From the NCBI GenBank assembly GCA_965220365.1, contig OZ244823.1:124001-188000 (forward strand): DNA of 64,000 bases, given 5' to 3'. Below the pieces are notes generated by a model. That model was not told the origin of the DNA. It ran no database searches and saw only the letters and a list, made by a program, of their open reading frames with translations. Origin of the DNA: Bin80 sp965220365 (GTDB taxonomy: Bacteria; Bacteroidota; Rhodothermia; Rhodothermales; Bin80). Shown piece after piece: positions 18,436 to 25,776 of the stretch (positions within the stretch are counted from its first letter, which is position 1; each line of letters opens with the position of its first letter). Position numbers and translations under genes: made by a program.

Positions 18436-20760
18436 CTATATATCTACGGATTGCTTCTTCAAAATGAACACACCTTCCCTGCGACTGGTCACGACAATAA
18501 TTCCACTCTCAAAATATGGGTAGCTACCCGAAGCTCCATTGAGGCCAGCATCATCCGCCCCATACGGGGTGGTGTCGAAGTGTCCAATCTCAACGGGATC
18601 CTCTGGCAAGGATACATCAATGATGCGCAAGCCACTCTCATGATTGGTCTGGTACATCAGATCACCGTGGATATACAGATTGTGATCCGTCGCTGAGGTG
18701 GGTCCATAGAACTCACGAATCATGATCGGATCACTTAGATCCCTCACATCCCAAATCAGGGTGCGTGTCTTCTCAACCTTGCCCTGGATTTCATCATGTT
18801 CATCATTCTGGAAAAAATAGGAATGATCTTCTGTGAGCCAACCTTGGTGCACGTATGCAGCATCAGGATAAGAACCAGTTCCGATTGCAACCGGGTTTTC
18901 TTTGTCCGTCACATCTGATATACTGATCGCTGTTTGATTGGCACCAAAGCAAATTTCACGTCCAGCGTATTCGCTATCCGGTCCATGGTAAATCACACAC
19001 TGCGCATCATGAGTGTATCCGGTCTTGCGTCGTCCGGTTGACTCGTCTGCAAAGCACCCGGCAAAAACAGGGGCTTGGGGTTCACGGATATCAATCATGT
19101 GCAACCCTCCGCCACAGGTCTCTCCGCCCGCGGAAGTTCCCACCGCAAAGGCATACCCCGTCTCTTCATTAATGACAATATTGTGAGCACTGTGGATCTG
19201 GTCGTACTGTGCGGTTACTTCAAACTCGACCGGAGTATCGACGAGCCCTCTGAGCTGCGTCAGGTCAAAGATCTGCATTCCATGCTCCCAGGCACCATCG
19301 GAAACAATAAATGCGTGATCCTTATACACCTTGATATCCCGCCAGATACTTGCTGGGGAGCCTTCCGTACGAGGCAGGGTTCCCAAATACCTGGGATTTG
19401 ATGGAGTACTCAAATCAAGGAAGACCGTGCCTTCCAGGTGACCGATCAACCCGTATTCAATTCCGGTTTCAGGATCGGTCCATCCCCATAGATCACTCAG
19501 GACCACTCCGCGATCCATCTCCATTTCTTCATTCGGCAGAAATGAAACCAAGTCCACATGCCTACAATCAAACTCTTCTGCCCGTCCATCATCACACAGG
19601 ATGTCAGCCTTACGGGGTATATCCCTACGAACGTAAAAGAGTTCTTGGACCATCTCCCACGCACCATCATTGAATTCCAGCAGTTCAGCACTTCCTTCTC
19701 CATATGCAGTCTCTGGGGATCCAACTGCTATTACACTTCCATCCACGGCAGCCGTGGATTCAAATGAGAAGGCGACTCCCGGAACGGTGGTGTACTCAGG
19801 TTCCGAATCCTCATCTTCCTGCACGGTATAGACACGTAAATTTTCTTCTGTGTTACTGCCCCATCCAAACACGGGGAACCCAGCAACGATGATCCGCAGT
19901 GGATCCTGAATCTCGACCTGCGAACCAAAACGAGACCCGGGGGCATCTTCCTCTGGAGCAAGAATTTTCACCTTTTTCCACCCGGAGTCTTCCGTATTCT
20001 CCTGCTGCCAGACAACGACTGCACCTTTTGTTGAATTGTGTTGGGGAGCTCCGATCACCGCACGCTCCCCCTTTAGATCCAGATTCATTCCGTACATGGA
20101 TTCTGCACTCAGTTGCCCACAGGGCAACGTTGCAGACAACGCCCACCCGTCGGCTTGATATTCGTACAGATATGCAGCACAAAGTCCGGGCGAGCCAATC
20201 AGAAGGCGTCCCTGGTCCATCGAAAGTGCAATCCCATACATGGATGCAGCTGACTCTCCGGGTTCTTCAAGAATCGCCCTTCTGATCCACGTTCCTTTCG
20301 AGCTCTTCCGAAAAAGGTGGACATGACCAGTAGACCCATTGGACTGTGAGGTGCCTACGGCAATCCATCCATCATCCAATGCAAGAGCACTGCCAAACGT
20401 GCTCATGTACTTTGACTCCAGCCGCCCCGTCTGCACAAAACGATCCGTCTCAGGATCCAGCTCAAACACGTACACTTTAGATCGTTCTGAAACCGCCAGT
20501 ATCCCGTCTCCATATTCGATTTTATCCCTGTATCCACCTCCTACATGCAATGAATCTTTCCAAACCCATTTCTGGTCGTCTCCCCGCACATAGACGTGAA
20601 TCATCTCGTGGGCTTCAAACCTGTCCGACCCTGATATAAAGAGGTAGCCATCCCCAGTAGTAATCGCTCGACCGAACCCATCAGCCAGACCGGTTTGGTT
20701 TGCCCAAGCCAGGGATACTGCGAGGAAAGCAAACAGGCATGAGGCGAGAGACCTGCACAT
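18436..20760 (-). CDS. Exported LVIVD/choice-of-anchor-B protein, tandem copy C
   Basis: 774 residues with Sec signal MCRSLASCLFAFLAVSLAWA. It has FG-GAP-like blades (30-340) then LVIVD repeats (385-774), and ends ILKKQSVDI with no sorting tail. This copy keeps the ancestral upstream context: its ATG is 25 bp from the 3' end of tRNA-Val, so it is either transcribed with the tRNA or from a promoter inside or very near it. The encoded stretch from GDGILAVSERSK to GAVVVWQ is identical to copy B. Confidence 0.8.
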   Translation of the reverse strand: MCRSLASCLFAFLAVSLAWANQTGLADGFGRAITTGDGYLFISGSDRFEAHEMIHVYVRGDDQKWVWKDSLHVGGGYRDKIEYGDGILAVSERSKVYVFELDPETDRFVQTGRLESKYMSTFGSALALDDGWIAVGTSQSNGSTGHVHLFRKSSKGTWIRRAILEEPGESAASMYGIALSMDQGRLLIGSPGLCAAYLYEYQADGWALSATLPCGQLSAESMYGMNLDLKGERAVIGAPQHNSTKGAVVVWQQENTEDSGWKKVKILAPEEDAPGSRFGSQVEIQDPLRIIVAGFPVFGWGSNTEENLRVYTVQEDEDSEPEYTTVPGVAFSFESTAAVDGSVIAVGSPETAYGEGSAELLEFNDGAWEMVQELFYVRRDIPRKADILCDDGRAEEFDCRHVDLVSFLPNEEMEMDRGVVLSDLWGWTDPETGIEYGLIGHLEGTVFLDLSTPSNPRYLGTLPRTEGSPASIWRDIKVYKDHAFIVSDGAWEHGMQIFDLTQLRGLVDTPVEFEVTAQYDQIHSAHNIVINEETGYAFAVGTSAGGETCGGGLHMIDIREPQAPVFAGCFADESTGRRKTGYTHDAQCVIYHGPDSEYAGREICFGANQTAISISDVTDKENPVAIGTGSYPDAAYVHQGWLTEDHSYFFQNDEHDEIQGKVEKTRTLIWDVRDLSDPIMIREFYGPTSATDHNLYIHGDLMYQTNHESGLRIIDVSLPEDPVEIGHFDTTPYGADDAGLNGASGSYPYFESGIIVVTSRREGVFILKKQSVDI

Positions 20761-20785
20761 TACTGTTGAATAAATCGTGATTCGC

Positions 20786-20862
20786 TGGTGGGCCCTACGG
20801 GATTCGAACCTGTGACCTCTCGCGTGTGAGGCGAGCGCTCTAAACCACTGAGCTAAGAGCCC
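20786..20862 (-). tRNA. tRNA-Val (anticodon CAC)
   Basis: The cloverleaf reads on the minus strand: acceptor GGGCTCT with AGGGCCC, D-arm GCTC…GAGC, anticodon stem CTCGC/GCGAG with loop CTCACAC (anticodon CAC), and T-arm ACAGG-TTCGAAT-CCTGT. Discriminator A is followed by an encoded CCA (20786-20788). CAC reads GTG valine codons. The 5' end overlaps the last 10 bases of the upstream coding sequence, and its 3' end coincides with a duplication breakpoint. Confidence 0.95.
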
Positions 20863-21311
20863 TTAGCCGGAGAGATCTCCGTCGACGACCCGCCGTTAAC
20901 GCGCTTAGCCTGCTTGGGGTCCTGAATCTGAGTCTCCGCAATCGGGCCTGCCGCACTACGCAACCCGGACATAGGGGCGGGAATATACTGAGAAGTCCCT
21001 GCTACGAGTGCTGCTGCCAAGGCAATTGCCGCCGCCGTTCCAACCAGAATACTGGTATGTGGTGGGCGCACCGGGGTCGCGAATGGAAGGCACTGGGATA
21101 AACGTGCGCGAACCCTCTTCCGCAAATCTTTCGGTGCCCGAAAGCTATACTCGCTCAGTAGCCGCCGGGTACCACGCAAGTGCTTGACTTTCTTTGCAAG
21201 TCTGGAATCACACTCCAAGCACTCCTCAAACACGGCGCGGACCGAGCAATCCATTGTGCCATCTACGTACTCACACAGGAACTCGTCCATCCAGGAGACT
21301 CGGTTCAACAT
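20853..21311 (-). CDS. Anti-sigma-factor-like single-pass membrane protein
   Basis: 152 residues. The N-terminal 60 residues follow the anti-sigma/zf-HC2 plan (EYVDGTMDCSVRAVFEECLECDSRLAKKV), although the usual HxxxCxxC zinc motif is incomplete because the His is replaced. One membrane segment (about 86-109, ILVGTAAAIALAAALVAG) leads to a short Pro/Ser-rich periplasmic tail. The function would be to hold a sigma factor, but no ECF sigma gene is adjacent. Its stop codon lies inside the tRNA-Val gene. This may also be a plain hypothetical membrane protein. Confidence 0.5.
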   Translation of the reverse strand: MLNRVSWMDEFLCEYVDGTMDCSVRAVFEECLECDSRLAKKVKHLRGTRRLLSEYSFRAPKDLRKRVRARLSQCLPFATPVRPPHTSILVGTAAAIALAAALVAGTSQYIPAPMSGLRSAAGPIAETQIQDPKQAKRVNGGSSTEISPAKGS

Positions 21312-21475
21312 GATGCGCGGAAGTAGCGATGTAGCATACGATCAGGTGTTCTAAGTCAGTGAGATGTGAGCCTGCATAATAGGGACATAATGAAAGCTGA
21401 GCCCGAATGTTTCCAAGTTCTCCGTGTGATTACTAGGATAATTTGCGGAATGTTCACAAAATCTCCACAAAATCC

Positions 21476-22546
21476 TCAACGCGCGTGATGCTGTAAAGGT
21501 TCTGCCAGTAAGCGTGTAATGAAAAGTGTCATGATTGAACGGGGGCTACGCTTGGAAAATCCTTTGATTTCGCTATCGGTACTCAAAAGCAGTTGGATTG
21601 CCCGCTTGACTTCTGGAAGTGGCCAGCTACTGATGGCCTCGTGATACCGACGAAGCATGTTCGGAGCTACTCCAATTCGTTTGGCAAGATCCGCCTGACG
21701 CAAATTATCTCGCAGAGAGTCATGCAATTTCAAAAGCCTCATGAAATAGCTGCTCAGCACTGCCACAATCCGCAGCGCTTCCCCCTGCCGGGAAGAAGCA
21801 CCGAGAAGTAATTGTTCTGTAATCCTGTGCGCATCCACTGCTCTGCGCTGGATGATGGCATCCTGAAGTTCGAACACGTTGATTTCGCGGGTTTGCCCAC
21901 TGGCTTGCAGTACATCCTGTCTCGTGATTACCTTCGACTCCCGCGCACCGACATAGGTGATCAGCTTTTCAATTTCCTGGGCGAGTAATGCCATTCCCGT
22001 ACCTAGGAACTCTACCAGTAAATCCTGCACTCTCCCTTCCAGATCGTAGCCGCGGGCTTTAGCATACTCACGCACAAACTGTGCAGCTTGGTTGCGCCAC
22101 AGCGAAGTGAACTCTACAACCTGAACTGCCTTTGTGTTCTTCTTCAGCGCTATGTAGGGATTCGCATTGAATTTCGGACGTGTCCCGCATATCAGGAGGA
22201 CGATTGCAGCAGGGTTTGGCTGTTTGGCCACGCGTGCAAACAGCTTATTATTTTTCAGCTGGTCAAACCCCCTGATCACAACAACACGGCGCTCTGCCAG
22301 CATGGGAGCCATCTGGCACATATTCAACACGGACTGAATATTCACATCAGCCCCATGAACCATGTCAAGGTTAAAGTCCCGATCTTCCGGTGGCAGTGCA
22401 CGCGCAATCAGAACTTTCTGAAGTTGATCCGGCAGGTACGACTCATCTCCGTACAGGAGATAGATCGGCTTGTATCGCCCTTCCAGAAAATCGCGCCGCA
22501 GATCTTTATAGATCTCCAATGCCGATTTTTTGTACCTCCTGGACAT
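21476..22546 (-). CDS. holA: DNA polymerase III delta subunit
   Basis: 356 residues, the normal HolA length. The opening YKPIYLLYGDESYLPDQ, the ADVNIQSVLNMCQMAPMLAERRVVVIRGFD block and the C-terminal helical SSRQGEALRIVAVLSSYFMRLLKL are typical. HolA is the wrench subunit of the clamp loader that opens the beta clamp. It is co-directional with, and 6 bp downstream of, the DinB-like gene. No oddity is visible. Confidence 0.9.
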   Translation of the reverse strand: MSRRYKKSALEIYKDLRRDFLEGRYKPIYLLYGDESYLPDQLQKVLIARALPPEDRDFNLDMVHGADVNIQSVLNMCQMAPMLAERRVVVIRGFDQLKNNKLFARVAKQPNPAAIVLLICGTRPKFNANPYIALKKNTKAVQVVEFTSLWRNQAAQFVREYAKARGYDLEGRVQDLLVEFLGTGMALLAQEIEKLITYVGARESKVITRQDVLQASGQTREINVFELQDAIIQRRAVDAHRITEQLLLGASSRQGEALRIVAVLSSYFMRLLKLHDSLRDNLRQADLAKRIGVAPNMLRRYHEAISSWPLPEVKRAIQLLLSTDSEIKGFSKRSPRSIMTLFITRLLAEPLQHHAR

Positions 22547-22552
22547 TTTCTG

Positions 22553-23005
22553 TTATGCGTAGGACCGATAAAGCTTCTGCGCGACCTCCCGAAGTGTATC
22601 TGCATCGGTATGCGAGGCCTTCAGAAGAAGTTGATACACATTCACCCCCTCCGCCACCTCTTGTGTCCAATCCTGTGGCTTCAGCATCCCTGCGACTGCA
22701 ATGACCGCCTGCCGCGCCGCTTCCACCTCTGTCAGAATCTCTTCTGTAGGGCGACAATTCCAGTCTACCTCCTTCATCGCCCGGGAGCGTTTCCCCCCGC
22801 ATAATTTTTCCAGGGCAGGAAGGATTTCATTTCGATCCCGCATAATGATTGCACCGTAGCACTGCTTTACCGACGGTCCGCGCTCCGTATTTGTAATCTG
22901 CGCTTCGTGCAGGCGCGAAACAATGCTCCGCAAGGAGGAAATCTCGTCTAACAGGTAACTTAGCTGATCCAGCAGGTCACCGCGCCGCTCCTCCAACTCA
23001 GACAT
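22553..23005 (-). CDS. Small helical protein, possibly DinB-like
   Basis: About 150 residues from ATG 23005, which overlaps the nuoI stop (ATGTCTGA), so coupled to it. It is all helical: a coiled-coil-like N-terminal third (residues 1-45) and a C-terminal half (DWNCRPTEEILTEVEAARQ … QDWTQEVAEGVNVYQLLL … DADTLREVAQKLY) that resembles the last two helices of DinB/YfiT-like bundles, where HxxHLRE is usual. The metal-binding His residues are mostly absent, so catalysis is doubtful. The family assignment is tentative. Confidence 0.45.
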   Translation of the reverse strand: MSELEERRGDLLDQLSYLLDEISSLRSIVSRLHEAQITNTERGPSVKQCYGAIIMRDRNEILPALEKLCGGKRSRAMKEVDWNCRPTEEILTEVEAARQAVIAVAGMLKPQDWTQEVAEGVNVYQLLLKASHTDADTLREVAQKLYRSYA

Positions 23006-23708
23006 CGTCTGAAGAAGAGCGACCTTCCCAGGTATTCTCTGCCGCAATCGGTTCCTCTGGACGCAGATGGGTATTCTTTAGATCTGGCATTTGCGTCTCA
23101 GCCAACTCACGTACAAGATGGCGGTCCCTTAAGCTGTGCAGGTTATTATCTTTGCGGTGCTGCCAAGGCTCAGCATTCTCCTGCTGATTACGGGCTTGCT
23201 CCAGATATTCAAGTCGTTCTGTGAGTCTCTCTGAAGGAACCAGGAGTCGATCCAGTCCAAAGATCGCTTCCTCCCGCCCATGGAAGGTGAGGTCATACTC
23301 TTTTGACATCACGATTGCTTCTTCGGGGCATACCTCCTCACAGAACCCACAATAAATGCAGCGAAGCATATTGATTTCGAACCATGCAGGTTCACGCTCC
23401 TTGCTACTATTGGGATCATCCACTTCGCGCGACTGCATGGAAATGGCCATGGGAGGGCAAGCCTTGGCGCAAAGATTACAGGACACGCAGCGCGGCTTCC
23501 CTTCCTCTTCTACCAGCACCGGACGTCCACGGTAGGAGTCCGGCGGCTCCCAGAGCTCATCTGGATACTCGGTCGTGTACGTCGGTTCTTTCACCATCTT
23601 CCGAAAGCTATATGCCAGACCTTTGAAAATCTCCGGTAGATACAGCCGTTCCCAGAAATTTAGCTTACGTTCGTTTTCGGTCTTGGTGTTCTTCGGTACT
23701 CCAGGCAT
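22998..23708 (-). CDS. nuoI: NADH-quinone oxidoreductase subunit I
   Basis: 236 residues. Two 4Fe-4S motifs, CVSCNLCAKACPP and CIYCGFCEEVCPE, carry clusters N6a/N6b of the peripheral arm of complex I. The N-terminal amphipathic region (FKGLAYSFRKMVKEPTYTTEYP) is the usual membrane contact. The C-terminal ~80 residues are a Glu/Gln/His-rich extension longer than in E. coli. No other nuo gene is in the window on either side, so this gene is separated from the rest of the complex or the cluster is split. A MITE lies 71 bp upstream. Confidence 0.92.
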   Translation of the reverse strand: MPGVPKNTKTENERKLNFWERLYLPEIFKGLAYSFRKMVKEPTYTTEYPDELWEPPDSYRGRPVLVEEEGKPRCVSCNLCAKACPPMAISMQSREVDDPNSSKEREPAWFEINMLRCIYCGFCEEVCPEEAIVMSKEYDLTFHGREEAIFGLDRLLVPSERLTERLEYLEQARNQQENAEPWQHRKDNNLHSLRDRHLVRELAETQMPDLKNTHLRPEEPIAAENTWEGRSSSDDV

Positions 23709-23778
23709 AGAATTTTGGCTGCCGATCCGCCCCTGAATATCACATCAGGCAGCGATTGTTCCGCTATAATGAGAGACT

Positions 23779-23864
23779 CTTGCAAAACTCCCAATCTTGA
23801 AAATATTTATTGCCCTGAGGGCGTCCTAGATCGTTTCTTTTGTCTGGATTATTAGTTTTGCAAG
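23779..23864. mobile_element. 86-bp MITE-like element, copy 1
   Basis: CTTGCAAAACT at the left end and its complement at the right form 11-bp terminal inverted repeats around an AT-rich core (AAAATATTTATT). A near-identical 85-bp copy is at 40079-40163. It has no coding capacity. Flanks AGACT and AACCT do not form a convincing duplication here. It sits 71 bp upstream of nuoI, inside its likely promoter region. Confidence 0.75.
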
Positions 23865-24112
23865 AACCTCATGATTTACAGAAATCTGTTTCAAAGCTGT
23901 TTCTGGGGGAGACTCTTGTCCGATCTCCCCAAAGAACTGACCTGCCCGGAGGGGTGATTTTTCCCTCAACACAGTTTCCATGAGTTCCCGCTTTCCCGGG
24001 CATATCCCTGAATCGGCCTATATTTTCCCCATTTTTGGAGCCCCGGCGTGGTGCAGGAAAAGATGGCGGCAGGTCAGTGTCCAAAATCCCGTTCCTCTAT
24101 ATCACGGAGTTG

Positions 24113-24303
24113 CCCTAGCAGTCCGTGGATAAAGTATGTCCATAGAAATAGGGAGTCTGTAGTTGATTGGAGATATGCAAAACAACTACCGTGAATGGCT
24201 AATTCTTGAATTTTTCATCCTGATTCACCCTCTGAATAGTCAAAAATAAACCAGAAAAGCGTTGCTCAATCTATTGGGAGACTTTACCCACGGACTGCTA
24301 GGG
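24113..24303. mobile_element. 191-bp element with 23-bp terminal inverted repeats
   Basis: CCCTAGCAGTCCGTGG opens the left arm (24113-24135), and the right arm (24281-24303) is its inverted copy with one mismatch. The interior is AT-rich and non-coding. The size and structure fit a non-autonomous insertion element of a different family from the CTTGCAAAAC MITEs. No obvious target duplication. It ends 15 bp from the stop of the AAA ATPase gene. The remaining 23709-24318 sequence shows no gene. Confidence 0.7.
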
Positions 24304-24318
24304 TTAAGTAGATGTTTC

Positions 24319-25530
24319 TTAATCAAGATCCCTTCTTGCAACCGTAGTTGCGGATCTATGCTCTTGACTCTGACCGATCAACTTAGATGGTATTTCCTTT
24401 TCCTGAAAACGGGAGTAATTGGACACCAGCCAATCATGCATTGAGGGGATAGGGACAACAAAGCAGTTGTTGCGCTCGTCCAGTATACCTTTATGCAGTG
24501 CCAGGCGGAATATTCTCTCTGCCTCATCGTGACCGTAATCCTGTGATAAGGATGACATGATGACAGTATGATCAACATGACTTCCCGCTGGAATATCTGC
24601 GATAGATCTTGCTATGCAGTGGAGTTGCTCTCTATAAAAACCTTCCGCCCGCTGCTTATAATAGGCAGTCCGTTTCGCACGCCCTGTTTCTAGGACTGTA
24701 GCCAATCCCTCTGCGGTCATCGCCCCTTTGTCTGCCTGCAGTTGTTTCAGAGCGGATTTCACATACGATAAGATGTGCTGAGGCCATCCGTAGGTTTCTT
24801 TGGCAATCGCATCAATCCATGTAGTTGTATCTCCCACCGCTTTGCCGTCCTCCGTGAGCCAGTCGTGTAGAACCGAACGTTCCGATTCCTTTCCTAATGC
24901 CCCCAGTTCTACACGAGCATCCACCTCAAACCTCGAAATCCCAAACGACTCAAAAGCCTTTGTCGTTGGTCCCAGTCCCGCTGCCAGAAGGATGACAGGT
25001 TTGTCCAGCTTACCATTATGGATGGCATTGAGTATACTGCTGGCAGTGTGGCCTTGGTCTGGAGGGAGTGCATCCTTCTTCCCCAATGTCTGTGCTTCAT
25101 CCAAGATGAGCAGCAATGGAACTCTCCCTTTTCGAAGTAGCGTTTTCATTGTCTGGGGAAAACGTCCAGCTTTGAGTTCGGCCTGTCCAAAGCTGAAAAA
25201 TCTGATACCTGCAGATCCCCCTTCGACTTTAAAGTTTCTCCTTGGTTTAAGGGACTGTTGTAATTCGTTGTGATTCCAAAGGGCAGGCGGGGCAATGTCC
25301 ACGGTTTTCCATCCACGACCCCGTGCCAGTTCTTCACATTTAGCCAGGAGCGCGGTCTTCCCTGCACCGGGAGGACCTTGAATCAGGAAGGTCGTGCCAG
25401 AGTCCGCCTGAGTAGCACGCTCCACAAGTTCACTGAAATCCCTTAATATCTGCTTCCTGCCATGAAAATACTTCGCGGGGCCACGGTCAAACGCTGCGGT
25501 TATTGGGCCGGGTCTCCGGGATTTACGCAT
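24319..25530 (-). CDS. AAA ATPase of unknown function
   Basis: 403 residues. Walker A GPPGAGKT (52-59) and Walker B LLLILDEAQ (Asp144, Glu145) define a P-loop AAA/ORC-like module. A sensor-like region (VILLAAGLGPTT) and a winged-helix-like C-terminal part (DHTVIMSSLSQDYGHDEAERIFRLALHKGIL) follow. The opening GPAKYFHGRKQILRDFSELVERA resembles AAA_16-type proteins. It stands alone between a non-autonomous element and an ISL3 insertion, suggesting accessory DNA. Possible roles include replication, transposition targeting or defence signalling; none is shown. Confidence 0.65.
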   Translation of the reverse strand: MRKSRRPGPITAAFDRGPAKYFHGRKQILRDFSELVERATQADSGTTFLIQGPPGAGKTALLAKCEELARGRGWKTVDIAPPALWNHNELQQSLKPRRNFKVEGGSAGIRFFSFGQAELKAGRFPQTMKTLLRKGRVPLLLILDEAQTLGKKDALPPDQGHTASSILNAIHNGKLDKPVILLAAGLGPTTKAFESFGISRFEVDARVELGALGKESERSVLHDWLTEDGKAVGDTTTWIDAIAKETYGWPQHILSYVKSALKQLQADKGAMTAEGLATVLETGRAKRTAYYKQRAEGFYREQLHCIARSIADIPAGSHVDHTVIMSSLSQDYGHDEAERIFRLALHKGILDERNNCFVVPIPSMHDWLVSNYSRFQEKEIPSKLIGQSQEHRSATTVARRDLD

Positions 25531-25776
25531 AGTTCTGTCACGTTCAGGTGATCAGGAAGACAGAAGCTATTCACGAATATCATACGATCTTGTTCCTTTG
25601 GGTTGATTGATTCCGCTTTGGAAATCTAATTCAAGACACAACAAAGTCCACGTTCGCTTGTCCACATCCAATCATCCCGGTACTTTCCACTAGAATTAGC
25701 CGGGAGGCCGTTTTGAAAGCTCTCATTCTTCCTGGAATCCGTTTGACCGTACCTAAGCCCAATCTTTTCAAAAATT

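Larger units (their letters stand above)
12701..20788 (-). repeat. Three-unit tandem duplication spanning the LVIVD genes and the 5' part of rpoD
   Basis: Each unit (about 2.6 kb) holds one LVIVD gene plus leader and 5' rpoD sequence. Unit junctions are at about 15596 and 18206, where GGATCC from inside rpoD abuts the sequence just upstream of an LVIVD gene. Upstream of copy C the same position is the CCA end of tRNA-Val (20786-20788). The 80 bases after each LVIVD stop are also shared, including the block GTTTACACAAATAA. The ancestral order on the minus strand was therefore tRNA-Val, one LVIVD gene, rpoD. Copies B and C are nearly identical over the stretch encoding residues ~65-250, pointing to later gene conversion. 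Confidence 0.85.

Noticed and set aside
13241..20760. Repeat array resembling CRISPR or satellite DNA
   Set aside because: Repeat units are 2.6 kb and coding; no short regular repeats with spacers occur here or anywhere else in the window.
22088..22804. 238-codon plus-strand frame opposite holA and its neighbour
   Set aside because: It crosses two recognised minus-strand genes and shows no domain.
23774..23869. Target duplication around MITE copy 1
   Set aside because: Flanks AGACT and AACCT match at only three of five bases, so unlike copy 2 no duplication is claimed.
23869..24084. 71-codon minus-strand frame in the nuoI-AAA ATPase gap
   Set aside because: Low-information composition, no start-site signal, no family resemblance.
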